From Helicostylum pulchrum (Eukaryota; Mucoromycota; Mucoromycetes; Mucorales; Mucoraceae): a stretch of 64,000 nucleotides of DNA. Positions within the stretch are counted from its first letter, which is position 1, and each line of letters opens with the position of its first letter. The stretch lies in assembly GCA_025677825.1 (NCBI GenBank), contig JAIXMO010000032.1:124001-188000 (forward strand), given 5' to 3'. Of the stretch, positions 34,972 through 46,244 are shown piece after piece. Below the pieces are notes generated by a model. The model was not told the origin of the DNA and ran no database searches. It saw nothing but the letters and a program-made list of their open reading frames with translations. The translations under genes and the position numbers were made by a program.

Positions 34972-36061
34972 ATGGGACAAGCCAAGAGTAGAGAAACACA
35001 AGAAAATAACTTGTTGTCAAAAAAGACTCATTGTAAGACATCCACTTCAAAAATACTTCTTTTCCTTTCTCATCATCTTTTTTTGTGTAGTTTCGAAAAA
35101 GGAGATTCATGATCTCCGACATAAAGTGGATTCAAAGACAAATATCACCCCTCAAGTATTTAAAGAGGTATATACTTTAAATAAATAAAAGAGAGAGACA
35201 AAAGTATAGTATAGTAAACGGTTTTTTTTTTATAAAAAAAAAAAAAAAAAGACAGTTAAAAAATATGTACCTTCGGTATCTTCCAACGACGACGTCTTTT
35301 TAAACCAGCTGTATTCAGCTTTCAATAGCGATAGTAAGAAGGGAATGGATTTTAGTGAATTTGTTGATGGTCTTAGTATATTTATCAAGGGTAATTCTGA
35401 AGAAAAGTTGACCTGTAAGTGTGCGCTTTAAAGAAAAAAAAGAACAAGAAAGTAATATTTTTTATTCAGTATCCTTCAAGTTGTACGACGTTAATCACGA
35501 TGGGTTTTTGACAAAGACAGAACTAGAACGAGTCATGTTGAAGCTGGTAAAGTATGCCTGCTTTTAGAAGCAGAAAGGTATACTAACACAAAACGATGTA
35601 TAGTCCTGTACCTTTTCAAAAGATGATCGAACAGCTGAAATTAAGGAAATGGTTGAACATATGTTTAAAGACTTTGATGTTGATAACGACGGACGATTGG
35701 TAAGAAATAATACCCATGTGTATATACCAAGGAACTAAACATAAATGCGTGTGCGTAGTCCTTTGAAGAATATAAATTATCAGCTATGAAGGAACCATTA
35801 ATTGTAGACTTTTTGGAACAGTTCTTATCCGAACATCATATTTCAGGATACACACGAACAACATCTCGAGCCGAATCCATTCGATCTCGTGTATCTACAC
35901 GATCACCATCTTCTTCTCGTCTTTCAGTTCGATTATCACAAGCCGAATTACTAGATTACAGTCATCATAAACGATTAAGTAGGCCAACTAGTATGACTAG
36001 TCTTGATGCTGCTTTAACATCAATGGAAGTAGGTTCTACATTATCAAATATTACAAAATAA
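34972..36061 (+). CDS. EF-hand calcium sensor, NCS/calcineurin-B-like, probably N-myristoylated
   Basis: Six exons: 34972-35032, 35091-35167, 35252-35414, 35470-35546, 35604-35699, 35759-36061, giving 258 aa. It starts MGQAKSRE, and Gly2 with Ser6 fits the N-myristoylation consensus. Two canonical EF loops are DVNHDGFLTKTE (107-118) and DVDNDGRLSFEE (151-162). Two N-terminal EF hands are degenerate (FSKKEIHDL; SDSKKGMDFSEF). The layout resembles neuronal calcium sensors and calcineurin B. Unlike both, it carries a Ser/Arg-rich tail of about 80 residues (TTSRAESIRSRVSTRSPSSS), which looks like a phosphorylation target. The membrane-binding Ca2+ sensor role is inferred; no partner is evident. 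A GT run at 34890-34909 lies in the promoter. Confidence 0.85.
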
Positions 36062-36083
36062 TAATAAAATTTTATTTATTTTT

Positions 36084-37595
36084 TTATTTCTTTAATACAT
36101 CTGCTTTACGAGCAATATTATCTATTTGGTTTGTAATTGTCTTTTTCCAATTTGAACTTGATAAGAACATGGCATGTTGTAAACCTTCCATTAATCTTAC
36201 ATCTACACCTCGTTCAAGTAAGTAATCATAAATAGCCGGGCTACCAACAATACTATCCTTTTCTGATAAAAACACTGTAGCATTAGCCAACGGACATTGA
36301 GCATCTAACGGTGAAGGTAGCGTAGGTAATTTGGGAGTATTATTTGGTTGAGAGAAATAGATGGTTTCAAACCATTGAAAGTGTCTAGAGATATAATTAC
36401 TAATATACAATTCTCGTGATGCAGCGTAATATAATACATACTAAAAAGAAAATAAATAAATAAATAATGACCTATATGTATAGTCTATGTAGTAGTTACT
36501 TACTTGGAATAATGTTTTGGGTAAACGATGAACAAAATTAAATGCAACATGATGATAATGTAACAAGAAACAAATAGGATCAATCATAACTAGACCAGCA
36601 ACAGATTCAGGGGCTTTATTCATAATCCAACTTGATACACCAGTACCTAATGAATGCGAAACGTATACAGCATCTTGATATCCATACTCATTCAACATGG
36701 ATTTAATTTCTTGTACAGTTTCAGAAGCAGAAGGAACGTAGTCTACCATATGCATAGCTACATAGGGTAATTCAACCAGGAATATAGGACGATCCAATCG
36801 AGTTAATTGATGTATAAACTCTGCATAAAAAACAACTCCTGCACCGATACCATGCAAGAATACCAGTGGTGTTTTGTTATTCGACGACGAAGAAGGTTTA
36901 TAAAAGTAAGAAACTGAAGATAACTTGTCTCGCTTTTTATCGTCAAATAATTGTTGATATTTCTCGTCAATGTAGCCCAAAATCCCACCCCAAACTACAT
37001 TGGCACTAGTTGTATTTGAAGGTTCAAATGACCAAAGCCACTGTAAACAAACGGTATTAAATATTTTCGTTAAACAATAAAGCGCCACATAAACAATGAG
37101 AGGTCGATGATAAGCTTGCACAGGGTCTAAACTAAGTCTTATACATTGCAAATCCATATTTTGTCCCGGTGGAAATTTAATATGAAACCAGTCTTCGGCA
37201 GTACTTAACATCCATTCCATTTCAACAGCCCATGTCTCATTACTTTTTACCACGTCCAAATTATCATGCCAAAAAGCCCAAGCAAACCTATTTATAGAAA
37301 TACACTATTAAAAAAAAAAAAGCACAGACATTGTGTAACTATTTTACCATACTGCCAAATTATCTCTTTGAATTTCTTTAAATTTGGGATGACTGTAATC
37401 TTTTTTATAATAAAACCATCCTTCACTCCAAGTTGAAATATCGTCAATCGTCTGTAAACAGTTCCAAAATATGTTTGTTCTTTCCAACTGATTTAATGGC
37501 ACTTTGGGTTTGGTTATGGTTTGCAGTCTATTTCGTGTATATACAAAATAAAAATAAAATGAAATTTCCAGAATAATACACCATAACACAATCAT
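36084..37595 (-). CDS. Membrane-anchored alpha/beta hydrolase
   Basis: Three exons: 37348-37595, 36504-37287, 36084-36440, giving 462 aa. The N-terminus is a membrane anchor (MIVLWCIILEISFYFYFVYT). After about 200 residues of family-specific sequence come the oxyanion motif HGIGAG, the nucleophile elbow SHSLGTG (Ser), a probable acid in LSEKDSIVG and the histidine in GLQHAMFL. This is a Ser-hydrolase triad, probably a lipase or esterase acting at a membrane. Similar architecture is common in fungal uncharacterised hydrolases. The substrate is unknown. It is convergent with the EF-hand gene, only 22 bp apart. Confidence 0.85.
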
Positions 37596-37775
37596 TTTTT
37601 TTTTGAAAAAAAGAAAGAAAAAAGATATACGAAAAAGAAAGAAGAGCGAAAAATAAAAAAGTGTATTTTTATATATAAAGGCTAACTAAAAAAATATAAA
37701 GGAGTTAAGATGTAAACACAGCAACAAAACACGGCTTTTTTTTCGTTGTTTCACATGTGCACGTGTGTACTCTGA

Positions 37776-40384
37776 TCAATTGATGTAAGTCAACTCTAAA
37801 TAAAATAATATATCAGTTAGAAAAAAAAAAAAAAAACGTTGATTTTAATCATACAAAAAAAAAACAAACCTCTTAGTCTTGCTCTTAATGTGTCTAGTTC
37901 TGGTATAGGTCGATTAAAGTGATACTAACAAAAAATAGGCTATAAATATACCATATATAGGATTGTTCATCATCAACACTCACATTTAATTGGGATGACA
38001 CTCTTGGTACAACATTATCGAGTATAAATGATACGTTCATTGAAGCAACCGAACGCTAAGAAAGAGAAAAAAAAAAAATGTTATTTTTTTTAAAAAAAGT
38101 GTGCCCTTAAATATTAACTTACTTGTTCTCTTGATAACTCCTTTTTACGTGCTTCTCTCATCATTGATCTTAAATAATATTCAGTTAAACTACATACACT
38201 ATCAATGACTGTAGCATACAACTAAAATATACATCATTAAACAACATCCCTCTTCCCCGTTTTATATAAATATATAGTATACCTGTAGCTTGGAAAGTAA
38301 GCAAATATCATTTGAATATTTGACCAGCATATTATAAAAGCTAACGACACTTGAAGTGACTTTAACATCTGTTCCTAATCCTTGTCCAGACACAATATTA
38401 AAATTATCATTATTGATAAACTTTTCAATCTTTTCCGTATTTCTCTTTTCATAAGATAAAACTGTTTCCTTGACATTCTCTAAAAACAAGTCTTCCAACA
38501 TGAATTTCAAATCTAAACCTACTTTGCGAAGCTACGTACTTTTTCTATTAGTTCCTCTCTCTCTCCTCTCTTTTTTTTTCGGGGCAAAAATCAACTTACA
38601 ATAGAACATTGATCCACTGTGGATTTAAAACAATCTGCAATCACTTGACAGCTTAATTGACTTTGCCCAAACACTTGTCGTTTATAAATATCGGCATAAA
38701 TTTCCGCTTGTTCTCGAACCCATGTTACAAATCCAGATGCCATCTCGTTTTGCTTAAATGAATCTCGATACCATTCACACGTATTACGTATCAATGTAAA
38801 TACAACAAGTGCCAATTCACTAATATATGTTGTAATATCTCCTCCAAATACCAACTGTCTAACATGTACAATATTAAAAAAAGAGCCACAGAAATAAAAT
38901 AAAAAACTCTACACTTTTTTTTTTTTTTTACCTAATTCGTTTCTTGATAATCAAAGTTCTAGTACTTAAAAATACTTGGCGAGCCTTTTCACTTTTATCT
39001 AATCGAAGTAACCAATTGACATATCGTTGAAATTGAATCTTGGTTAATAAAGTATTACTGAGATCTCGACTGATAATTGTACTAAGTGTATCTGTGTACT
39101 GTTCAATATGATCTCTAGCTTCTCTTACAATAGGTAAAGAACTAGCGGAGGATGCAACAATATAACGAGCCTTTTCAAGGTAACCTACACTCTTTTCAAA
39201 TTCTCGAAGTGCAATCAAAACTTCTAATTCATCAGGTAAATCAACAAGCCATTTCTCCTTATCAGGATGCATTGTATTATTATCACGAAGCTAAAAATGA
39301 TAAACGCATTTAAATAAAAAACTATAAGCTTAATACTAGTATATTTACCTTTCGAATATCAGCAGATTGTGGTGCATCCAATTGTCGATCATCATTTTCT
39401 TCAATCAATCTTCTATACGCATGCAACAGCCCCATTTTATCCTCTACACGTTCCGACCGAAAGATGAAGGTATCTGGATAAACCACAATTCTTAACGCAT
39501 TTGTTAAATCTTGCGTATCCCTTACATCGACAAGTGTCAAATCTTGAATATTCCAGCAATAATCCGCGATTAATTTATTCGATCTTCTACGAGCCACCAA
39601 CAAACAATCATTCAACAAAAACAAATGTACCGCATGCTTGGGCTGTAACGTACGAGGATGAATATCAAAGAAATTAACGCACTCTCTCACAATATGCCTA
39701 TTCTCCGCCTGCGTAATAAATCGATGTGATCCTTCCACATTATCCCACAACGCCATAATCTGAGCACGGTACATGCCATCACTACTGATATCTTTATTGG
39801 TTCTTTGCGACCCGGAAAAGATACTTTCGACTGCATTATGACTAAATTCAGAACTATTGGTAGCGACCAAAAAGGACTCCCAAATCGATTTTAATTCGTT
39901 TAGGTATTCTTTTACACTTAATACATCGGCATCCAAATTAACAATCTCTTTAGAGATGGAGACGAATTCGGTATAGTTTCGATACACATTACGCTGCAAG
40001 TCTCCTCCAACTACATGTTTAGCATCCAAAAGTGATTTATAAAACCCTCGAATGCCTTCTTCATTGGTATCTCCTAAAGAACGACGTACAACTAAAGAGA
40101 TGGAGTTTTTTCTTTTTAATATATTTCAACATGTATATAAAAGAGAGGGACTTACATTCTTCTGGTTGTAGATTATCATCTGCAAAACGGTGCAAGTCAA
40201 CTGTAATCGGTGCTTGTTGTACTGGTCTCATAGGTGTGGTAGTAACGCGTGGTGAAGCGACTACGTTGGAAGCAGGAGAAGAAGAAGGAGAAGAAGACGC
40301 AAGCGAGTTCTTGCTCTTGTCCTTCTTCATAAAATGGTCTACTCCTCCTAACCCCTTTTTACGAAGTGTTCCTGCTGTTTTCAT
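37776..40384 (-). CDS. EXO84: Exocyst complex component EXO84
   Basis: Nine exons: 40156-40384, 39349-40091, 38932-39290, 38600-38858, 38283-38531, 38123-38221, 37984-38055, 37870-37924, 37776-37795, giving 694 aa. After a basic Ser/Pro-rich leader comes a coiled-coil region (YTEFVSISKEIVNLDADVLSV). A PH domain follows near residues 170-290 (HAVHLFLLNDCLLVARRR ... DTFIFRSERVEDKMGLLHAYRRL). The Exo84 helical-rod region completes it (YIVASSASSLPIVREARDHI). The exocyst tethers secretory vesicles at the plasma membrane; the PH domain binds Rho GTPases or lipids in relatives. The last two exons are tiny. The final intron has a weak GTTTGT donor, so the exact C-terminus (ELTYIN) is less certain. 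Confidence 0.92.
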
Positions 40385-40617
40385 ATTTTTTAATAAGTGA
40401 AAAAAAAAAAGAAAGAGAGAAAGTGAAAAATGGCGGGGTTCCTTTTTTTTAAGAGAAGCTATGAACCCAGGGTTTTCCCATTCACTTCATGCACTAATTT
40501 ATGCGTTTGAAGTGTTTAGGTACAGCGCTGAGAAAGTCGCGTAGTAGAACAAAGCAAAAGATGAACGAACGGGATATACTATGCGATTCTAATCATGCTA
40601 TTTGTTACTATGATTAA

Positions 40618-40902
40618 TTAGACAGCTTGTTCCTTTTTCTCCAACCAACTTGACATTTGAACCTTTCGAAAGTGTAAATAAATAGAACAACAGATTATAA
40701 GCTTTAGAAAAACTGTGTATAGTAGGTCTACATGAAACTTTTTATTAAGTATAGAAGCGTAGTACACAAGGCAGTAGAACCATACCGGCATCTGTTGACT
40801 CGACGATAGTTTCGTCTTTGCTAGTAATTCGACGCGGTTGGGAAGATTACCAGCTTTCTTCGTACCGGGTTTTATCGGCAGACGTTTTACAGGTTCTGTC
40901 AT
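40618..40902 (-). CDS. Small basic protein, intron 3n long and open
   Basis: Read without splicing, the ORF encodes 94 aa. With a possible intron at 40663-40785 (GTATGG donor, AAAG acceptor) it encodes 53 aa. Its N-terminus is MTEPVKRLPIKPGTKKAGNLP and its C-terminus MSSWLEKKEQAV. The candidate intron is 123 nt, a multiple of three without stops, and would encode a hydrophobic stretch (VFLKLIICCSIYL). Both ends look like a conserved small soluble protein, while the middle looks like translated AT-rich intron, so splicing is the better reading. The family is not recognised. It sits about 430 bp head to head from the eIF4E-like gene. Confidence 0.45.
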   Translation of the reverse strand: MTEPVKRLPIKPGTKKAGNLPNRVELLAKTKLSSSQQMPVWFYCLVYYASILNKKFHVDLLYTVFLKLIICCSIYLHFRKVQMSSWLEKKEQAV

Positions 40903-41331
40903 ACATGAAAATCAATTTGGAGAAAGCTTTTATTAAACAACATAGTTGGTCTAACTAACAGAAACTAGTTAACGTGATTAGCCAATATTCTCGCAGAAAA
41001 ACGTTTATATTTTTCACAAACTACTTGTAATAACGTCCATCTTTTCTTTATATTTAGCATACAAGAAAAAAAAAAAAGACTGTTGTAGATGTTGTCCCCT
41101 TTACGAAAAAAAAAAGTATCCGTTTTAGTTAGACTGAAAATTTTATAAAACCTGATGATTTTTTACAATGCCGCCGAAAATAAACATAAAATCAGTGGTA
41201 CTGGGTCCATACAAATAAAAACGAATAGTTCACGTGAACGAAAAAAGAAAAAGGGATTATAAAAATAAAAAAATACAGCGTCCTAGACACCCTTTTTTTT
41301 TTTCCCTTTACTTTTTTTCTTTAAGAAAAAC
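40903..41331. other. Divergent spacer upstream of the eIF4E-like gene
   Basis: About 430 bp with several A and T runs and a pyrimidine tract just before the plus-strand ATG. A CACGTG lies near 41231. No gene is seen. Confidence 0.55.
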
Positions 41332-42608
41332 ATGGAATTAGTTTCAACGCAACAATTTGAAAGTGAACATAGTATATTTGATTATTCAGAAATATCCATT
41401 CAGTTACCGTTAACCTGCTCAGTTTATCATCACACGCATAAACCGTTAATTTCAGAAACAATGAAAGGTTTAAAAAGTACATCCAAAGTTGCGTTAAATA
41501 TTGCACTGGTTGACGACACACTGTTTATATCTACTTTAACGCGTGAACCAGACACCAAAAAAACACACAATACATCTTTAGAAGAACCATCGTATATAAC
41601 TTCATCAACAGTGTATTATGCTGCTTCTGAACGGAGACCATCTGAAATGAGTAGCAGCAGCAGTACATCTACAGAATCGGACCTTACACACTCTACTGAA
41701 CTGATCCGCCGCTTTAGTTCCACTAGTACTACCAGTACAGTCGCCACTAGTTATTCATCAGCCTCAGTTGACGCACAGACAAAAGATAAAATGAAATTAA
41801 ATCAATATCACGAAGAAGAAGAAGAAGAAAAGGGTAGAGCAACTGACCCAGGTCACGGTGGTGACACAATGCACAGCCCCTATAAATCAAACGAAGCATA
41901 TAATAATAATAATAATAATAATAATGCTCCTGTTTGGGTTGATCCTATCAAAATGAAACAGAACCCCAGTGGATATGAATACATTAAAGAATATATGCAG
42001 GAAAACCAAATATCAGTTGATTCTAGCTTACGTTTATCCAAAGCATGTGTGTTTTATTTTAGTGATACGAATCAACAACAACAGTCTTACATGTCTGCTG
42101 TCAAGTCCGTGTTTGAGTGTGATACAGTTTGGCAATTTTCTGCTCGTTGGCGTATATATAAACAATCTTGCTCTAAAAAACCGTCTCAATTATTACCAAA
42201 TCAAAACTTGTTTTGCTTTAAAAAGGGAGTTAAGCCAATGTGGGAAGATAAAGTAAATGAAACGGGTGGAAGGTTAATTATAACAGTGCAGAGTAATCTC
42301 AAGTTGTTAGATGATTTATTTGAAAGGATATTATGTGGCTTTATTGGCGCCGCTTTATTTGATTATGGTGTAGTTGGAATTGTAGTATCACGAAGAAATA
42401 GAGCTGACCGCATAGAATTATGGTTAGATCAATCAAATTCAACTACTCAAACTATATCCTCATTCAAGTAAGTTTAATTTTTTCGGTTTTATACTACTTT
42501 TATACAATGTCTTAATATGTGTATTCTAATAGACAATATCTTTGTACCTTGATACCTACTACTTGTCATAATGAAATTAATGCAAGTCGATATAAAAAGC
42601 ACTTTTAA
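41332..42608 (+). CDS. Divergent eIF4E-family cap-binding protein (4EHP-like) with long N-terminal extension
   Basis: Two exons, 41332-42467 and 42533-42608, giving 403 aa. Residues 1-230 are low complexity (Ser/Thr runs, Glu run, Asn run). The eIF4E domain covers about 235-400: VFYFSDTN, CDTVWQFSARWRIYK, FKKGVKPMWEDKVNETGGRLII, FIGAALF, VVGIVVSRRNRADRIELWL. The cap-stacking Trp and Glu in PMWED (Trp304, by count) are kept. The position of the first stacking Trp of eIF4E-1 appears to be Tyr (QSYMSAV), as in class II 4EHP proteins. The start is the first Met after a T-rich leader. It probably acts as a translational repressor or specialised cap-binder, which is inference. Confidence 0.85.
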
Positions 42609-42801
42609 ATATTCCCTTTCCTTACTCCTTCAAACCTCCCCCTTAAAAAAAAACCTTATTGTGTAAATAGAATCGACTTTTTCGTTACTTTTAAATAAAT
42701 TTCTTTCTTGTTGTATTATATATAAAGAAAACAGTCTTTTGTATATATAAATAGAGCATTCTTTTCTTCTTCTTTTTTTTTTTTTTCTCTCTCTCACAAA
42801 A

Positions 42802-43371
42802 ATGTCTCGTAAAACATATACACCTAGTATTTCATCAAGTATTAAAAGTACAAATTCTACTTGCCCACTACCACACAACCACCATCAACACACACAGCCC
42901 AAAAACAAACTATCCCATGATGTAACCACGTTATACGAGCTATTTTCAAACGTTCCAACCAAAACAAACAAACCTGGTGGGGTGATGTGTTATTGTTGTG
43001 AACGACGAATAATAAAGAACCAAACTACCACATACCCTGATCGTAAGAGAAAACACGACTATACATCTAATAAAGTCACTTCGGCTTTATATTATGGTTC
43101 CAGTCAAGTAAGAAAATATATGAACAAAGTCATGACTCGTGAAAGTTGGATAGACTTAATCAAAAATGGCTTTCCTTGTCCACATCAAGTCCTATGGTCA
43201 ACCACTAGTATGTGTCATCACTTTTGCACTGTATGTGATACAGATCAAACGCAAGAAACATTGAGGTTGACGCTTACTCCATCTGCTTACCGTGCACCTG
43301 ATAATCAAATCTATGGTGAATACCAGCCTTTACCTAAACCAAAGAAAAGAAGATTATTTTTTCGCTTTTAA
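42802..43371 (+). CDS. Uncharacterised Cys/His-rich protein (189 aa)
   Basis: Single exon. The N-terminal third is Ser/His/Pro-rich. The core begins LSHDVTTLYELFSNVPTKTNKPGGVMCYCCERR and later has ALYYGSSQVRKYMNKVMTRESWIDLI, FPCPHQVLW and MCHHFCTVCD. Clustered Cys and His could bind zinc, but the spacing fits no standard finger. The C-terminus is basic (KPKKRRLFFRF), which could be a nuclear signal. It is real by composition and by conserved-looking structured segments. I do not recognise a family. A pyrimidine-rich leader (42760-42796) precedes the ATG, as in neighbouring genes. Confidence 0.75.
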   Translation: MSRKTYTPSISSSIKSTNSTCPLPHNHHQHTQPKNKLSHDVTTLYELFSNVPTKTNKPGGVMCYCCERRIIKNQTTTYPDRKRKHDYTSNKVTSALYYGSSQVRKYMNKVMTRESWIDLIKNGFPCPHQVLWSTTSMCHHFCTVCDTDQTQETLRLTLTPSAYRAPDNQIYGEYQPLPKPKKRRLFFRF

Positions 43372-43511
43372 CTCTCCCCTTTAATACTTTACACATGCAC
43401 TACTTATATGAATATATATTCATTTAATTTACATAATTGTAGAATTTTTATTTTGATTTATACAGTGTTTTAATATTTTTTTTGTTACACGAGGGGGATG
43501 GGGGATATTGT

Positions 43512-45235
43512 TTATTTTTTGGTATCATTGACTTTAAGAGACTCCACCTTTGACTCTGCTGAAACAGCAGGTTCTGCCTTCTTTACTTCAGCATCCTTTG
43601 CAACGACAGGTTCGACCTTCTTTGCAGGGGCTTCTTCTTTTTTGACAGGTGCAGCAGCAGTTACAGCAGGCTCAGCCTTTTTAGCAACAGCAGCAGCAGC
43701 AGCAGCAGGTACGACAGCAGGTACAGCAGCAACAGGTACAGCAACAGCAGGTGCAGTGGTCTTCTTTTCTGCGACAACAACGGGTGCTTCAGCGACCTTC
43801 TTCTCTGCAACAACAGGCTTTACTTCTTCCTTTTTAGCGGCAACAACGGGCTCAACCTTCTTTGCTGCAACTTCTTCCTTTTTAGCGGGAGCTGCGACAT
43901 TCTCGACCTTCTTTTCTGCAACGACAGGTTCAACCTTTTTAGCAACTACGGGCACTTCCTTCTTGGCAACAACTACGGGCACTTCCTTCTTGGCAACAAC
44001 GGGTTCCTCCTTCTTAGCAGCAACAGGTTCAGCTTTCTTAGCGACAACAGGCTCTACCTTCTTAGCAGCAACAACAGGCTCTTCCTTCTTAGCAGCAACA
44101 GCAGGCTCTTCCTTCTTAGCAGCGACAACAGGTTCAGCCTTTTTAACCTCCTCCTTTACTTCACGAGTAACAGCCTTTACCTTTTCCTCATCCTTTACCT
44201 GCTCACCAACTTGCTCTGAGAGTGCAATCTTCAAGTAAATAGCGCGACCTTCCAAGATGACATCCTTTACAGAGTCCAAGGCCTTTACTTGGTCATCTTC
44301 ATTAGCAAACTCGACAAACCCATAACCCTTGGATCTACCGTTCTTCATACGAGCTACATGAGCAGAAGCCAACTTGTATTGAGAAAAGATACTTGTCAAA
44401 TCCTCATCGGCAGTAGCATAAGGTAAATTGGCAACGAAGAGAGTGGTCTTGGAAGGTTCAGTAATACGAGCAGCCTTTTCAGTCTTTTTGTTTTGACGCT
44501 TCTTGTTCTTCTTGTTCTTCTTACGACGAGCAGCGGCAGTTTCAGCTTGATCACTTTCGGAAGATGTAATAGAAGGAGTAGTAGCCACTTGTGTCTTTTT
44601 CTTTGGCTCTTCTTTTACAGCAGCAGCAACAACAACAGTTTCTTCATTCTAAAAATAAATTATTATTAAGACCCCACATCAGCGTAAAAAAAAAAAAGAG
44701 GGGGGATTTTTTTCCCCCCTCCCCCAACCACAAAGGATGGTAGGTAGTACTACTTACATTGGACTTGTTACGGGTACGTTTAGATTTACGTGTTTTACGT
44801 ACTTCACCTTCAGCTTTAGGACGAGCTACTTCAACATTAATCTCACGACCATCCAAAGATTGTTTGTTCAAGTCTTGAGAGGCTTTTTGAGCTTCTTTCT
44901 CGGTTTCAAATTTAATGAAACCGTAACCTAATGATCTAGTACCTCTTGTAATAATTGTAGTTTCCAAACTAAAAATACAACAGAAGCGTTAATAAAGAAT
45001 TCTTGGCTTTATTAAAGTAGAATTATATACTTACACTTTACCAGACTCTTCAGCAAATGCTGTTAAAGTTTCTTTGGAAGTCTTGAAAGACAAGTTACCA
45101 ACAAAGACCTACAACCAAAAAAAAAAAATGCCGGAGATGATGAGCATCTCTTTCAAGTTTTTTTTTTTTTAAAAAAGAAAGACTTACCTTGTGCTCCAAA
45201 GGCTTTTCAGTAAGTACGGTTGTAATAGTGGACAT
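43512..45235 (-). CDS. Two-RRM RNA-binding protein with Lys/Glu/Ala/Val repeat tail
   Basis: Four exons: 45188-45235, 45035-45108, 44758-44968, 43512-44648, giving 489 aa. RRM1 (about 17-90) has VFVGNLSF and LGYGFIKFE. RRM2 (about 178-254) has LFVANLPY and KGYGFVEF. Between them lies a Lys/Arg-rich linker (ARRKKNKKNKKRQNKKTEK) that looks nucleolar. The C-terminal half is built from more than a dozen imperfect copies of a unit like AKKEEPVVA, giving alternating Lys/Glu and Ala/Val/Pro blocks. The architecture recalls fungal nucleolar RRM proteins involved in ribosome assembly, but the exact orthologue is not clear. The tail is probably disordered or a charged helix. Confidence 0.85.
43560..44160 (-). 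repeat. Coding tandem repeat (KKxEPVVA units)
   Basis: Degenerate 27-33 nt units inside the last exon of the RRM gene encode Lys-Lys-x-Glu-Pro-Val-Val-Ala and variants. The most regular copies are at about 43920-44130. Confidence 0.8.
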
Positions 45236-45830
45236 AATTCTAGTGTGTGTTTTTTACTTCTAAATAAAATAAACAAGAAGAAAGGGGAAAAGGGGCAAAA
45301 TAGAATCACGAGGCTATATATAACAAAAAGGTTGGGTTCCAACCGCAGCTTTATTATTTTTATGCTTTTTCATTTGTGAACCAATAACATCAAACGTCAA
45401 GAAGCTTAAAAAAAACACGCTTGCCACATGACGTGGTTTTTTTCCTATCTTTTTTAAAGTTGTGAGATGATTTGTTTCAATTTTGTAAAGTAGAAACGAG
45501 GTGACATAAAAACACGTTCATGATGTGATTTTAATTCTATTTTACACCCTTTTTTCTTTTTTATAAAATAGACGTGTTTTTACAAGACACAAATGTCAAT
45601 AAAAAAAAAGACATGATTTTTAAAAAAAGAAAGCTATTTTCCCTTTTTCCCTTCCTCGTGTGGGTGTTGGGTTATACACGCATATGCATTCTAAACTAAA
45701 AATGACGACATTTTTTTTAGTGTCTATACAATTCCCGATGACAGCGCATTATAACTAAACACTTGGTCCCATTTTTTTTTACTTTTCAATAGTCGTACAA
45801 AAAAAACCCACCACTTTATTTATAAATCAA
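45236..45830. other. Intergenic spacer, RRM gene promoter side
   Basis: About 600 bp between the RRM gene start and the NDUFAF8 stop, both minus strand. ACGTG-type words recur (45431, 45513, 45572). No ORF is supported. Confidence 0.55.
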
Positions 45831-46068
45831 CTACCACTTTTTCTTCAACTATATAAAAACTTGTTAGACAAAAAGAAAAACACACAACAACAACAAAAAA
45901 ACTTACCACTTGTTGAACACAAGATTTGAATGCCTCAAATTCTTTTATACACAGATCCTTTTGAACATCTTTATAACTAGCTGCAATACATTTTCCATAA
46001 GCTGTTGCTTGAGCAGGGCAAGAAGCAACTCCTTTTGCCAATACTGTAATTCCTTTTGATTGCTTCAT
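45831..46068 (-). CDS. NDUFAF8: Twin CX9C mitochondrial protein, NDUFAF8-like complex I assembly factor
   Basis: Two exons, 45907-46068 and 45831-45848, giving 59 aa. The protein has two CX9C pairs, CPAQATAYGKC and CIKEFEAFKSC, forming a CHCH helical hairpin for oxidative folding in the intermembrane space by Mia40. The surrounding residues (AYGKCIAAS and DLCIKEFEAFKSC) closely resemble animal NDUFAF8, which stabilises NDUFAF5 during complex I assembly. The tiny second exon adds LKKKW. Presence fits an organism with mitochondrial complex I. It is head to head with CUL3 over about 176 bp. Confidence 0.85.
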
Positions 46069-46244
46069 TTTTAGAATCTCTCTTTTTTTTTTTTATACAG
46101 TGAGAAAAAAAAGGTATGATTCTGCCCCCTGGGTGCGTTGAATTATTTATAGTCGGAGCCTTACATAGTCACGTGTTTCCTGCTTCAAAGTAAACCCTCT
46201 CTTTTTTTTTCTGTTCTTTTTCTCTCTTTACTTTTATTATACAA

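Noticed and set aside
43498..44238. Plus-strand 246-aa Ala/Thr/Phe-rich ORF
   Set aside because: It is antisense to the Lys/Glu repeat of the RRM protein; its regularity comes from the repeat.
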